The position numbers and the translations under genes were made by a program. Shown here in pieces: positions 11,230 to 24,700 of a stretch of DNA of 64,000 bases (position 1 is the stretch's first letter; each line of letters opens with the position of its first letter). The notes below the pieces were generated by a model. It worked only from the letters and a program-made list of their open reading frames with translations, made no database searches and was not told the origin of the DNA. This DNA comes from Gnetum montanum (taxonomy: Eukaryota > Streptophyta > Gnetopsida > Gnetales > Gnetaceae), in NCBI GenBank assembly GCA_015680685.1, contig MNCI01006545.1, forward strand, positions 6,428 through 70,427, given 5' to 3'.

Positions 11230-12250
11230 ACCCTAAGTTCATCAAAAAAAAAAAGATGCCTAAGAGAATGCCTTATCCACAAGGCAATTACATGTAGTTC
11301 TACAATTTATAGTACTATCCAAGTGGGACTCCTCCTCAAACTATGAGAGTATTATCATTAATAGTGACAAAACCCATAGTCATAAGGAATGCTACCACCA
11401 AGGTAAAAACATACTTTTAGATAACCTAATCCTTATGGATATTATGTTCAACAACCTATTTCTCCTAGTGTAACCTCTGCTTGTACATCCTCCTACTATT
11501 ATTACCCATTAGAGTAGTATACACGAATCACTTCTTACACTAATTTACGTTTCTACACCTCTCATCAACCTCTAGCACTCTTAATATCCACTCACTTCTC
11601 TTCCTCTATTACTACCCTTATCAATGCAAGGTGAAATGTCATCATAAGCATAATAAAAGAATAAAAAAGAATTCATTAACATGTAGATGGATGCTAGCTT
11701 CAATGGTTTTAAGTGCAAGCCTTAGAAATACCTTTCTTTAGATCAATTAGTCCATCCAAATCCTAGCACAAGCATTAGTGGATGTGGATCCCACTTCAAT
11801 GCTAAGATTTTCCAATCCCTCAAACAAGCCACATTTGAATCAAAAATTGAATGTAAATATCATTATCTTAATCCATATCGTAATAAACTAGATCAAAGCA
11901 TGTACTCTTTCTAAAAAGATAATATATCTTGGGAGTCCCCTAATCTATTTATAGTTTGTTAGGAATGTATCTTACAAAGCTCTACTAGACTTAAGTTCCA
12001 AAGTTAATTTGATTTTTCAAGAAATTTATAAGACATGAAAACTTCCACTACCTAAGAAATTTAACCTTAGGTTGGACTTGTTGATTAGTTTATCACTATT
12101 TCATTAGTACAAGTGGAAGGCATAGTAACCACCATCAATGGATGGTCATACTTAATAGGTTTCATGGTAATCCATGTAGAAGACTACAGGGGGGAACTTT
12201 CCATTGTAAGGAAAAGAACTTGGCTAAATATAATTGATGCTAAGTACAAA
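11230..12250 (+). pseudogene. Element X gag C-terminus and aspartic protease, decayed
   Basis: At 11250-11380 a Pro/Tyr/Gln-rich stretch (MPYPQGNYM, YYPSGTPPQ) matches the equivalent part of Z (LPHPQGNP, CYPSGIPPQ). At 11965-12030 the retropepsin-type site reads SYKALLDLSSKVNLIFQEIY, where family members have a D-x-G-S/A motif: the Asp is kept but the Gly is now Ser. The protease C-terminal part follows with GFMVIHVEDY and TWLNI near 12150-12230, matching DFLVIKVNNH and AWLSTV of Z. Confidence 0.6.
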
Positions 12251-12559
12251 TAAACATGAAGTGATTGAGAAGAAAAGAATTCCATGCATCATATACAATG
12301 ATCCAAGATGCAATTACAAGTAGAAAGTCTAGACCATTAAATTAAGAAACATTACAACATGAAACTCATGTGAAGAAAAAATGTGTATGCAAAGATGTCT
12401 ATATGTAACAACCATAAAATAGGAAGGAACCTACTGGTTGATGGTGGATGAAATTTGCAAGTCCACCATATGCATGAAACCATAAGAATCACTCCCTAGC
12501 TCTTATGTGAAAACATTGGATGAGATGGTGGAAGTACAATAGTAACTCTTCTAAGCAAG

Positions 12560-12785
12560 CCAAGTGTAACAAGAAGATATTATTGGGGAGAGTTGGAAAT
12601 CCCTAAAAAGCCAGTTCTTGAATCAATTGAATTGAAAATATTAATCACTTGAATATCTTCCTTGAAAATGAAAATAAGTAATTATCAATGCCGATATGAT
12701 AGAAAAATAGAAAAAACATTGTAGAAGTGGGAAATAAATGGTTAAAAATCTTGGCATAGTCTTAAGATGAGATTAGTGGAATTAA
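12560..12785 (+). pseudogene. Element X pol, segment before the solo LTR
   Basis: Starts with gggagagttggaaatcc, homologous to 40222 of Z, and covers the connection between protease and RT. The reading frame is badly broken. Homology to Z is cut at the solo LTR and resumes after 14235. Confidence 0.55.
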
Positions 12786-14235
12786 CCCATTGATGAGCGG
12801 TGAGGTACCCCTACACCCAACCATACGAATCACAAGAATTCATGCATGATCTAGTCGAATTTCAAGGACTTTATAGTTTTCGGTGCACTAGCCTTCTACC
12901 TAAAGGTTTCTAGTGAATCTTATCCTAAAGCCATTCATTGTCTTCCTAACTACACTTGTGAAGCACATGATATAGTTAAGTGTAATTGAGGCATATGATT
13001 TTTATAGTTTTATATTTTATAGTTCTGGTGCCTAAATAAAGGAAAAGATAAGGTAATTTAATAGCTAATTCAATGTAACTAACCTATTGGTCTCTAGCTA
13101 TCCTAACATAAGTATCCAATCCCACCTTCCATACATGTCTTGAACCCACGTATCCACTGCTGGGTGACCAAGCACTACACTATTGGATGCACCAAGTAAT
13201 AATGCTACTAGGATTACCAAGTGAATACATGTTATGCTTAAAGCGATCATACTTATGTGTTTAACCTATCTTGCTTAATTGCTTCATTAGCTTAATTATT
13301 GGAAAAAATTTAATGAATGAATTAATTGAAAACATTAAATTCATCAATAAAATATTTAATCTATCTAAAGTGCTACAAGGTTTATCANCGAATTTCAAGG
13401 ACTTTATAGTTTTCGGTGCACTAGCCTTCTACCTAAAGGTTTCTGGTGAACCTTATCCTAAAGCCATTCATTGTCTTCCTAACTACACTTGTGAAGCACA
13501 TGATATAGTTAAGTGTAATTGAGGCATATGATTTTTATAGTTTTATGTTTTATAGTTTTGGTGCCTAAATAAAGGAAAAGATAAGGTAATTTAATAGCTA
13601 ATTCAATGTAACTAACCTATTGGTCTCTAGCTAGTCCTAACATAAGTATCCAATCCCACTTTCCATACATGTCTTGAACCCACGTATCCACTGTTGGGTG
13701 ACCAAGCACTACACTATTGGATGCACCAAGCAATAATGCTACTAGGATTACCAAGTGAATACATGTTATGCTTAAAGCAATCATAGTTATGTGTTTAACC
13801 TATCTAGCTTATCTTGCTTAATTGCTTCATTAGCTCAATTGTTGGAAAAAATTTAATGAATGAATTAATTGAAAACATTAAATGCATCAATAAAATATTT
13901 AATCTATCTAAAGTGCTACAAGGTTTATCAAAAAGCTCATCTTTAATGCCGCTTACACTATCGTGCTTAGGTAAAACAATGCTTGAATAAAGATTTGTAC
14001 ACTCAATGACTCCTGTTGCAGGCACTCAAGAGAAATATTCTAACTCTTAAATGAACAAAGTGTAAGAGCTTTGCTACTACTGAAATATCGTTGCGATAAA
14101 TGTGGTTGGTAGGTGTGTATTTATAGGCAAAAAGTGGACACTACGTTGATGGGGCCTCATCGACGAGACCCAATTGACGAGGCTGCATCGACGAGGCCTT
14201 GTCAATGTAGCCAAGAAATGCGACTCATCACCCAT
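12786..14235 (-). mobile_element. Solo LTR with 5-bp target site duplication
   Basis: An Athila-like LTR in minus orientation, 12791-14230, with 7-bp inverted ends (tgatgag at 12791, ctcatca at 14224-14230). It is flanked by identical cccat repeats at 12786-12790 and 14231-14235. Element X pol lies on both sides in the same orientation, and there is no primer site or internal region, so it is a solo LTR left by LTR-LTR recombination. A minus TATA lies near 14122 (gtatttatagg), with gacgaggc-type U3 repeats at 14145-14215. It is longer than its relatives because of an internal 0.54-kb duplication. Confidence 0.9.
12856..13930. repeat. Near-identical 0.54-kb tandem duplication joined at an N
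   Basis: 12856-13387 and 13389-13930 are nearly identical copies of part of the solo LTR. The second copy has only a few substitutions, one extra base near 13634 and a 9-bp addition (ctagcttat) near 13805. The copies meet at the single N at 13388, which suggests a scaffold or polishing join. Confidence 0.85.
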
Positions 14236-16480
14236 GTATATACCAATACTACATATACATGGTTCCTACAATCAAGCTGAAATGTCAACCATAATGCAAA
14301 TTGAATCCAAAGTTGAAGTAGGTAATAAAATAGGAGATTAAAAAACTTCTAAAAGCTAGATTCTTCTATTCTATTGTGGATAGTAAGAGGGTGAGCACAC
14401 TTTTCATCATGCTAAAGAAGAAAGGTTAATGGTAAATCTACATGGATTTTAGACTATTAAATATGTCAACCTTTAAAGATCACTTTCCTTTGCCATTTGT
14501 TGATGAAATCTTGGATACCACAGTAAGACAAATATTACAACTTCATGGATGGTTATAGTGGCTATAACGAAATTCAAATTGCACTTGAGGACAAAGCCAA
14601 ATTAGCATTCACAAGTCCCTTGAGAAATTTTACATATAAAAAGATGTTTTTTAAAACTTGTTTAATATTCTAGATATATTTCAATGCCTAGTTTTGAGCA
14701 TCTTCTAAAGTAACTTAATAATAGGATTGAAGTCTTCATGAATGACTTTTCCACCTATAGGTTAGATTTTGAACAAGCATTGAATTAACTAGAATAGGTA
14801 CCAAAGAGATGTGTATAAACTAAAAAATTAATTAAAAAATGGCACTTAATCATATTATTTTAGGGTAATAAATTTTTAAGAAAGACATTGAGATAGATCT
14901 AGCAAAGACTAAAGTAATTAAAGGAATCACCCAACAATCTCAAAAGTAAAAAATGTGAGACTATTCCTGAGGCACATAGGGTATTATAGGTACTTCATAG
15001 AGTTCTCAGAGATTACTAAACCACTGATAGAAGTCACTAAGACTGTACCTTTCATCTAGTGAGAGGATTCTAAGAAGACATTTAGGCTTCTCAAGTAAAG
15101 AGTCATAGAAACTCTAATTCAATGGGTATAAAATTGGTTAAGGCCCTTCCACTTAATGATTGATGCATTCAATTATGCCTTGGCAATTCTAGTTATGTAG
15201 TTGAAACATCAAAAATGTTCATATTGTATTCATAGTACAAGTAGGAGTGTTACTAGTGCATAATAAACTATATCGTAATTGAATAGATGTTAATGACAAT
15301 GGTGTATGCTCTCAAAAAGTTCAATCACTATGTACTTAGATATCCCACTTTTGTACACATTGATCATAGTGTAATCTAGTTTCTTATGAATAAACTAATG
15401 GTGTGTCCTTGAATCATTTAGTGGCTAGTAATCCTATAGGAGTTCAACATTATAATGATTAATAAAAATGGGATAGAAAATGTTATTACAAATTGTTTAT
15501 TCTAATTGAGATGGGATAACAAGGCTAATGGAGAGTCTTTGTGTGATCAATTTCTTGATGAGCCTTTATTTGAAAAGGCCAATCTAGTTTCCTCATTAAT
15601 AATCATTCCTTGGTTTGTTGATTACCTCACATACTTAAAGGAGCAAGGAGTCCCTCCTCAATGAGACAAGCATAGGACTTAGCAATTTCTACACCAAGTC
15701 AAATATTTCATGGAATTAGAAAGAAACCTCTACAAGATCTACACAAATGCCTTGGTGTGCTAGTATGTTCCAAAGCAAAACCTAGTAAGAGTTCTCTAAG
15801 ATGTGCATAAGGAACCATCATTGTTGCTGTAGATTATTGTATAAAGTGGGTTAAAGCCAATGTACTTATTGATTATAGTACAATAACTATTAATAAGTTC
15901 TTTGAGTAGTAGGTGGTTAATAGGTTTTGCATGCCATGTGCACTCATATTAAATAATGGCACATACTTTTCAAGAATAACATTCAAGAAAATAATACAAT
16001 GCTAGATGGTATATCATAAATTAACTATACCATACCACTCTTAAGTTAACTACCATGTTGAATTTATAAATAGAGAGATAACTTAAATTCTAACATGGAT
16101 TGTAACTATAAGAAGGACTAGGATACTAGAATCAATGATGCTCTATTGGCTTATAGATCAACTTGAAATTTTTCTATTGAATATTCTTCTTACAAACTAG
16201 TGTATGAAAAATTATTAAAATTGCCTATCCAAGTAGAAATGTATATACTAAATACAAAATATGACTTTGACTTAGACCTTACTTTAGAAAAACATGAATA
16301 TTTGATAAACCTAAATGTGCTAAGTGAAAATAAAATGATTGCCCTAATGAATAATAAAGTTTATAAAGTCTATGATAAGAAAAGGCATGATCTTAGTATT
16401 TGATACTTCAACCTCCAATTAGGTGATAAAATCATTTATTATAATCCAACTCATGCATCCAAATGTATGAAATTTTAAAT
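14236..16480 (+). pseudogene. Element X pol: RT, RNase H, integrase, decayed
   Basis: Continues pol after the solo LTR. RT: MSTFKDHFPLPFVDEILDT near 14464, then LHGWL-type and tatagtggctataac sequence of the GYSGYNQ motif, and FMNDFSTYR near 14735, where the catalytic Asp pair has become Asn-Asp. RNase H and the thumb region: TMVYALKKFNHYVLRYPTF and HIDHSVI (15298-15375). Linker: FLDEPLFEKANLVSS and IPWFVDYLTYLKEQGVPP (15550-15660), the PWFAD-like linker typical of Athila-type elements. Integrase is almost unreadable, but the C-terminal part SSYKLVYEKLLKLPIQVEMY to RHDLSI (16188-16400) is clear and matches Z at 42640-42870. No chromodomain is seen. Confidence 0.75.
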
Positions 16481-17225
16481 GCTTTAAGAAGAACCATACT
16501 TAATTCACATGATTTATAGGTTTGGTGCCCCACACATTTACCATCCAATAAAACCATGTAAACACATACTAGTTAATGTATAGTAAATCAAGCTAGTCAA
16601 ATAACCTAGAATGACTAATGCCTCAAAAAATTCAATTGCTATTGTTTCCAACGCCATCTTTCATATCTCCTCCTTGAAACTTAGTTATAGGGAAGATTCT
16701 TTTATTTGAACTAAGTGCATTACTATCTTCATGTTTTATAATTTACTACAAATATCTAATTTATTAAAAAAAATTCAATTATTTTTTATTTTTATAGTCT
16801 TTATATGTTTTATTATTTCTTAGAGTTTTCCACTTTCTTTTATAATTTTACAATTTTCTTAAGTCATTTTAATGCTTTTATTAATAAAATTATTAGTCAT
16901 GTGTAAGAATCAACTTCATTGTTAAACTTGTATTCTATGCTATTCAAAGTTATTGAAGGAGTAATTGTGAAAAGTAGTGAGATCACATAATGCATATCCT
17001 CATTTCCATTAGTAAGAGATCCTCATCATCGGCATAATGTGATCCTTGTTATATTTGAAAATAAAAGTAGCCCATGATTATTAAACCTTGAAGGAAGAAG
17101 GAAGGACTAAGAGTATTGGATAAAGGTTTGTCATCAATGGAATTTGTTTATTCCTTGGACTTTTACTATGGGTTCTACAACTTCCCATTTTGATACATTG
17201 CCACTGATGATTTTATTACTTTTGG
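16481..17225 (+). repeat. Element X 3' untranslated region, AT-rich
   Basis: Homologous to 43080-43450 of Z (cctccttgaaacttagttat versus cctccttctaacttagtcat, followed by a long t-rich stretch). I see no coding capacity. Confidence 0.5.
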
Positions 17226-17535
17226 GCCATCTAATTTGAAATAATTATTTCCTTGTTACATCACTTGAAAGGCATGTGATCCATGCCCAAAGGTAGTTCT
17301 ATGACAAAGGTAATAAAAAAACTAATTAATTAATTTCTAAAAAATAATTCTTAGAGTACCACTAGAAATAAATGTGACTCATGCCTAAAGGTAGCTACTT
17401 CCAAGTACTTCATGGTCCCTTGTTCCATTATGTGACTAGAAAGATATGTAACCCATGCTTAAAGGCACTCCTACGATGATATTAACATCATTTATGAGAC
17501 TAGAAAGACATGTGACCTATGCGTGAAGGTGCTTC
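17226..17535 (+). repeat. Four-unit tandem repeat in element X 3' UTR
   Basis: Four degenerate units carry the core gactagaaagacatgtgacccatgc or variants followed by taaaggtagctnc-like sequence, near 17264, 17363, 17438 and 17495. Single copies of the same motif occur in Z (43930-44005) and in reverse orientation in C (28613-28687). Confidence 0.65.
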
Positions 17536-18801
17536 TCTAACGAAATGGTTAAAGTTAATAACATGAACACTAATGAGTGTTTAATTATTTTTTATAATTG
17601 TAATGTATGTCTCGTTACCTTTTCTTGTGGAGTGATTTTGTTTTTAATATGATGGTAGTTGGCCTCATGGTTACGAGAGCAAGATGATGTAATGGGATCT
17701 CACTATAAGAGGTTTGTACTTCATTTTAAATCCCAATGGATATGTATGTTGCTCATTTTGACCATGCTCTACATGTGAAATCCATTTTGACTTTACTAAG
17801 GTACCTCATGTCCCACTTTTCCAATTTCTTCTTACACCACTTTACCTCACTACTATGTACAACTATGAGCATAGTAGGTTTGTTTTCTATAGTGTAAGAT
17901 TCTAGTGATGATAGTTACATGCATTGTGAAATAAGGATATCATCACCATTTAATTTCCTAGGTACTTGCAGACACCTAATGAGATAGTTATATTATTGAA
18001 AATTTTATCCAAGAATCATTTACTTACCTTTTGAACATAATGAAGCAACTATTCTATCTTTATGTGTGATTACAAGTCCATTTTTCCTTATTTCCATTTG
18101 AATATTATTTATAACTCTCTAGAATCCAAAAATTTAACCAATTTCAAGTTTCAAAATGCATTAAATATATCATTTTGACATTTTTGCAATCATTTTTGAG
18201 TCTCATGACAAGTCCCTTAATCTTCTCATGGCTTATAATGCATCATTTAATTTAAATCCAACTTCAAAATCCTCTAAAATCCTTAAGAATCAAATGTGAA
18301 AAATTGCTAAAGTAGCCTAGTTGGGTGTAGCCCCATCAATGCATTAGTATATATGCCAGAAAAAAATTCCCTATATAGGATGTGATTGTTAGTCATTGTT
18401 GCCTCATTTTGTAAATTAAGAGAGGAGAATTTGTAATTTTCTTAAGTAATAAGCCTTATAAGAGTGATATTTGTTAATCTAAACTTTCATTTGATCTCAT
18501 TTAAAAACTTGTAAACTATTGAAGTTAAGCTCTACATCATGGGGGCAGTTAGAATGCAACCTAAAAATTTACTAACATCTTAGTTTTTGAAAATCTAAGA
18601 TAAATAATAATAAAAATAATCTAAATTAAGTAATAATTAAGATAATTCAGTTACCTTAATGCCTATAAAACAATAAAATGTGATCATTAAGGATTTAAAG
18701 GTTGAAATTTTTTAAATTAGGCTAACATCTAAGGTTGATTAAGGATAAAATCATGATAAAATATCTTGGAATTTAATAATCATTCTTGGAGATGATTGTA
18801 A
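17536..18801. repeat. Element X interval between pol 3' UTR and ORF3
   Basis: AT-rich and without a sustained reading frame. It includes a promoter-like segment at 18318-18372: a repeat half-unit (agccccatcaatgcatta) and a TATATATA-type box near 18350. The phrase acatcatgggggc at 18535 parallels ttatcatgggggc at 44966 in Z. The interval corresponds to 43.1-45.2 kb of Z. Confidence 0.45.
18318..18372 (+). promoter_or_regulatory. Promoter-like segment upstream of ORF3 (element X)
   Basis: Contains one gtagccccatcaatgca unit resembling the U3 repeats of the family LTRs and a tatatatgcc box, about 450 bp before ORF3. The Z copy at 44715-44812 has the same arrangement with better repeats. Confidence 0.35.
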
Positions 18802-21169
18802 ATGGTACCTAAACTCATCCTAGAGGTAAGAAGTCCATCACAACCTAGGAAGAAGAGATCAAAAGGCAAGTATGAAAGAGGACACAACTAGAAACTATAA
18901 CCATCATAGGAAACCCATGCAATGGAACCTATAAGAGAGGAACTTGAAGTCTAGTTTGTAAGATAGATTCCTACAAGTTAGATTAGAAAATCTGTGTAAG
19001 GAAAGATGCCTCAACCATAGTTGACCCTTGAGGTAATTCTCATAGATGCATGTTTATCTAGAATCCATGAGAAGGAGGTCTATGAAGCAATCCTTCTAAA
19101 AGTCATCTTTGAATCCTTTTTTAAGTTTACATCCCAAGTGGTTTATGAGCAATTGCAAGTCTCTCTCCTATAGTTCACCATCTCAAACAATGGGGAGTGG
19201 TATCTAAGGGAGCCCTCTCTCTTTTAAATAACTACCAAAAGGATATTATGATCAAAGTAAAGGACATTATAATCTTTTACTCCATTGATGCCATTACATA
19301 GATTGTGGACATTATAAATATGGGAATTAGAGTTATGAAAGTGTTGAAAAAATCTAATGTAGAAATTAGAAAGGAATAAGTGAAAATGACATATGGTAGG
19401 GATAGAAAAGAATATGGTTCCTTAAATTAGGTAGAGAATATTTAATTCAAAATTATCATGTACCATCTTAATATGATGATACAACCCACTAAAATTACAT
19501 CCTTCTCTGCAAGGACATCTATAGTCCTAGGTGAAAAATTTCTAGTTAACTTGAATTAATTCATATTCTTGGAGATTAAAAGAAAATGAAGGAGATAGAA
19601 AAAAATTTTCCTTGACATGATTAATTAGAAAACTTTTCCGAAGGAGAGGATTTGCCTAGTATGGAAATTACACACTTAATAGGGTTACCATAGCTTCCTA
19701 GTAGAAGATGAAATTGAAGCCAATCCTTAGGATTTAAGAGGAGTTTCCATCACCACCTATTAGGAGAGTAGTAGCCACATCAAGTTTTTTTGCAGTTGTC
19801 ATCATCCTAGCAATTTTAATCACAGCTATGGATGCAAGTTTAAGCATGGCCAACACTAGCCAACATGTAGCTATAAGAAGCACTTAAGGCTATTGTCTAG
19901 TAATGAGCCATTTTTATGAGGTGTTAAGTATCATTAGCTAGCTATAGGATGACTTTGTTAATCTATTTAGGGTTGTTAGAACTAGTGCTCCAACTTTTAT
20001 TAATCCTATGGAAGATGTTATTATCATCTTACTAGAGAAGTATCCTAAAATCTTTGGTGAGGCAGTAAACTTCTTAGTCATATTTAAAGTAAGAAAAGTG
20101 GGAAACTATGGGTTCATGTCATATAAGGAGAAAGAGACTATTGTAGAGATGGTGGCTAATTAAATTGAAGAAGATTTAAGGGTCCTTGTAGCACCAATTC
20201 TAGACTTTGTTGCAAAACTAGACATTCAAGTATATATAGGGACTAGAACAAGGGGAGAAGAAGCAATGAACATAGAACGATATGAAGAAGTGCTAGATAG
20301 ATTAGTTGGTATTGGGTAAATGATGACACATATCTTCAAAATCCTTGAAAATATCATTTCTATCCAATCTAAGCTTATCATTATTAAGAAAAAGCTAGTC
20401 ATTTTTAAGGTTCATCTCTAATAGGCTAGATTGTTGAACCAACAATTATAAAATGGAGTTATACAACTTCATGCATAGTTGTCAAACCTTGTAATCCACT
20501 AGCTTAGCCAATCCTATGATAATGTAATCAATCACTTGAGGGCTAATCAACACTAGGTGGATATGAAAAAAGAGAAGGAATCATAGGATACATCCTAGTT
20601 TGAAGCTAAGGCCTATGCACTTGAGAAGACCATTGTCATGCTTACTAAAGATAATGAAGGTCTTACCATTGAAAACAAAAGATTACACAACATTGAATAA
20701 AAATTTAATAAGCTCAAAGATCATTTAAAGCATATCTAAGATAGTTAGTATGCTTTCATGTGGACATCCATAGAATGATAGTAGAAAATAGGAATCTTTC
20801 AATGGAAAAAGTTAGGACTATCCAAAAAAAATTTAGTTATTGAGATTGCATTATAGTAAAATGAGATTACTAGGCATGAAAAAATCAAGAATGATTATAT
20901 AGATCAAGTGGGCCTCCAAAAGAAAATCCATTAGAAAGTGATTTGATTTGCAAAAATTAAACTCAATGCAATCCTTTAATAGCTGTTAGATTCTCATTGA
21001 TAGTCTATCTCTAATGAAATTAACATAACTAATTAAGAGGAAATTAAGATGAAAGAGCTTCAGATCGAAGATACAATGAAATACATGGAGCTCTCTAATG
21101 TGTAATACACTAATATTGCAATGCTAACTGCTAGTAGGCCAAGAAATGAGTTGGAAAAGCAAGTGGCTA
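18802..21169 (+). pseudogene. Element X ORF3, first part (interrupted by element Y)
   Basis: Long ORF between pol and the 3' LTR, the position of the extra (env-position) ORF of Athila-type elements. It starts MVPK at 18802, matching MAPK of the Z copy. A basic N terminus is followed by a globular part (LEVILIDACLSRIHEKEVYE and FTISNNGEWYLREPSLF near 19030-19230) that aligns with LEVTLTQVCLDIIRSQEIQ and IRSSGEWYMGETYLF of Z. Then come MSYKEKETIVEMVAN, DLRVLVAPILDFVAKLDIQV and a long, charged, probably coiled-coil region (LEKTIVMLTKDNEGLTIENK, 20620-20700). It breaks at ELEKQVA (21145-21169), exactly at the left LTR of Y, and resumes with VASFSFYENK at 52252. Many stops. Function unknown. Confidence 0.7.
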
Positions 21170-21725
21170 TGTACCCCTAGGAATTTCCTTAGATCCAATG
21201 GACCAAGGCAGAAGACCAGAATACTATGCCTTTAAGGGAGCATCAGTACCACTTTAATAACTTAGAAGGAAGCATGAAACACATATGCTTTGTATAGAGT
21301 GAGAATACACCTCTAGGAAAATGTATAAACTCTGAACGAGGACTAGCAAAAAAAGTACATAAATAATTCTATAGAAATCATTGGTAGGAGGATGATAATG
21401 TATCTACATGAGATGCATCACCCTCAAATCCCTCATGATCTGGTACAAGGTTTGACATAGCATTGCACTGGGACTATTTAATCTAGGTTGCCTATATATC
21501 TATCACCATCACAGAATCAAGGCCCATGTAGTTCTACAATGTGAGGGTAAGATGATGAGGACTAAGAGGGCATAACATGATGAATTCTTATTGTTTCTTA
21601 GTACCATCAAGCCATAATGTATTTTCAAATACTTGAGTCGCACACATGGATACCTTAGAGTGTTTCATGGCCCCCACATCATGGGAAGGAACCAGGGAAA
21701 CCTTTGTTCTGGGATCTCTCTCACA
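21170..21725 (-). repeat. Element Y 3' LTR
   Basis: 556 bp from tgtacccctagg to ctctctcaca on the plus strand. It is a direct repeat of 51695-52250 (tgttaccctagg to ctctctcata), also 556 bp, with long matching stretches such as caataacttagaaggaagcatg-like sequence. It interrupts ORF3 of X. Orientation follows from the Met-tRNA-type primer site beside the other copy. Confidence 0.8.
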
Positions 21726-24700
21726 GTCTTCACTTGCATAAAAGAATTAACGTCTTCGAAGTAGAGCCTAAGATAAGCTTAGAGAGTATACTTCAAGTAT
21801 AGGTTTGGGACTCTATCAATTTTGAGAAGTCATTCAACTTAGTTGACGCTAGGCCTAAAGGAAAGTACCAACCATAATATTTGATATGTCCTTCTAATCA
21901 AGGCCTTAAATAAAGCATAAAGAGCACTTGTGAGAATCCAAAAATTATCCCTACTTCATGATGAGAGGGATAAGGCCAACCTAAAGGACCAATGTCTATA
22001 AGGTATTCCTTAGATCCATCACTTGATTTAGCTCTAAGAGACTTGTCCTCTTATATAGTCCCATATCTATGCAAGGGAACATGCTACTCCCTCACAAATC
22101 TAGCTGAGTTTCTTTTGAATGGCTTCTTAGCATTGATCTATTCTTAGAGATTTTTCTTATAATTGATTTGAAGGCTCACTAGGATTGATTTTAAACCCTG
22201 ATGATGGACTTGTAAAACCACATCTTAAAGAGGACATGCTCCAAGAAAGCCATGCCTCGACAAGCAAACTCAAGCTTGCTAGAATCCCAAGTTCTATTTT
22301 TAGCTTCAAGGTCCATGGGGTCTTACTAGTCCAACCATCTAAGCACTAGACTATTGTGTGCACATCAATAACCACTATTCCTTTTATTCTTTAACACCAA
22401 TCTAGGTTGGTAGAAAGAAAGCTAAGTTAAAGTCTCTTTCCAAACAAGGTTTAGAAGTAGATATGTTTGTTCTAACCTTACCACCCATGGATGAACCAAC
22501 ATCACTATCCATGTTTCCATCATTGGATAAAATATCCTATATTCACGAAAATGGAGAAGATCCAAAAATTGTTTGAAAAAATTATCCAACATGCTATCAA
22601 GGCATCCCCACACTTTCTATTATCTAAAATGATCAAGTATGTCTAGCATCAAGTTTTCTAACTTGAATGCTTGAACAAGTGGAGGACAACTTGTGAAAAT
22701 GGCCTTGGGATAGTTCTCCATCCACATCCTTCAATACAATGATTATATTCCATCTATAGGAAGGATAAGCTACAACTGCCTCGTATAGCCTATCCTTTTC
22801 ATCCTAAGAGATGGGACAAGCACTGTTCTTTGGAAGCTTGCATTAGAAAAGTATACTAAGGCCTCTAGGGATAAACATTGACATAGCTCCCTAGGGAACA
22901 TCTAGGTTTCCATAACTTGCATTTCCTACCATGCCAGGAACATTAGTACATCTAATCAATTCATCTTACTTCTATTTTTGTCTAATTAGAGAGGTTCTCA
23001 TTGTGAGGTCCCTTCTCCAATGTAGGTAAAATAACTCATTTACATCATAGGAAGGCCACCAAGCCATCAAGACCACATTGTTTAACCACCACTTGTTGTG
23101 GGAAGACATGGATTCATAAGTCTTACCCACATTTTATCCAACATTACGAATTACTATAAAATGCTACAGAACCCATCATAAAAACTACCATAAGGAAGAT
23201 TTACATTTCATCACAGGAGGCTTGGTTTATTAATTCATGATATCTAGCCCATACAACTATAACATTTGTGGTAGACAAGGCCTCACCACTACCTATATTG
23301 ACATTGAACATGGACTAAGATTTAGAGAGTCATCATCAATAATTTATGCATAGGAGGACTAGGTCCTCAAGACATTTTTTAAATTGCATTGAATGTGCAT
23401 AACCATCACCAAACTACAACCTACTATCCATTCCTAGAAGGTTTGTAATAGGGGAGGTTTACTAGAGGATCAGATGTAGGAGTCCCTTTGGAACATCAAA
23501 ATTGGAAGAGAGTTCATCGGATTGTGCTTTGCTTAAAAATGCAAGGGTATTAGGCTCACATTAACCATAGGACCTACAAAGGATATCCATGCATTCATGT
23601 GCAGTAATCATACCCTATCTTTGAAATAAGTTCCAAGAGTTTTGACACTTGTTGCCAATATTTGAAATAGGTCCTAGATATAATCTACATTTGGATCACA
23701 CAAAGGAATAAATGTATCAAATTATCCAAAAAATAAAAAATGGGACATGCCACCATGCTATAGAGTTAATTGTAATAAGGAACATTGTCATTCCTATCCC
23801 ACATAAAAAGACTAGTATCTTGAAATAACCAACATTATGCTAAGGAGAAAGGACCATATATCATAATCCAAATCTAGCCAAAAGCTCCAAGTCATGAGGG
23901 CTTTGGCTTAAGTTGACAACTTACATGTGAAGGAAAACTAAAGAGCCTTTGAGAGATTTCAAAAATTTTAGAAAATATAAGACCTTTTGTGCAAGGGTCG
24001 ATTACCATACCATGACTTACAAAACTACCCCAAAAGATCACATCTCACTAAGGAAGAAGGAGCCTAGGAACTTATACTTAAGACTCACAATTGCATCATG
24101 GCTGATCATGATACTAATGTCTAAGAATTAATCATTCAGACTATTAGTGCAATACCATGGTTAATAGAAAGCACCTATTATCAGGGTTAGGTTCATTGTA
24201 CAATTTTCTTGAAATTTGATTATAGTCCACCATCGATCATCCATGAATAAGATTACTACAATCATGGGACCCTAATGGAAGAGTCAAATAACTGATCATG
24301 TCCCTAAAATAGCCATAGTCTATACACAATTCTATAAGGACATATCATCAAGGCATGCTAAAATCACTAGAGGATATAAAGCATCAATTCAATAACACCA
24401 TAGTTAAGGACACATCATGGCCTCCATCTTATAATATCATTTACTAGGTAGAATTTTCCATAGAGCTTTGGAAGGTCTCATATTGGAGAACAAAGACCAG
24501 TTATAATTTATAGCAAAAGTGCTAACAACAAGAGAAACTAGATATATAGGGAACATGATACATTGAACTTAGCCTTATCATAGGGCATGGCATAAACCAA
24601 CAACAAGGAGACAATATAGCCCATAAGTATAACAAACATCTAGCACTACTTGGTGCATGAATGGTTAATAAATAATACATCACATCATTATAATATTACA

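Noticed and set aside
17226-17535. Small ORFs in repeated 3' UTR units
   Set aside because: Units contain stops at different places and the same motif is non-coding in C and Z.
21165-21169. ggcta / ggttg as target duplication of element Y
   Set aside because: Only three of five bases agree. Decay could explain it, but it is too weak to claim.
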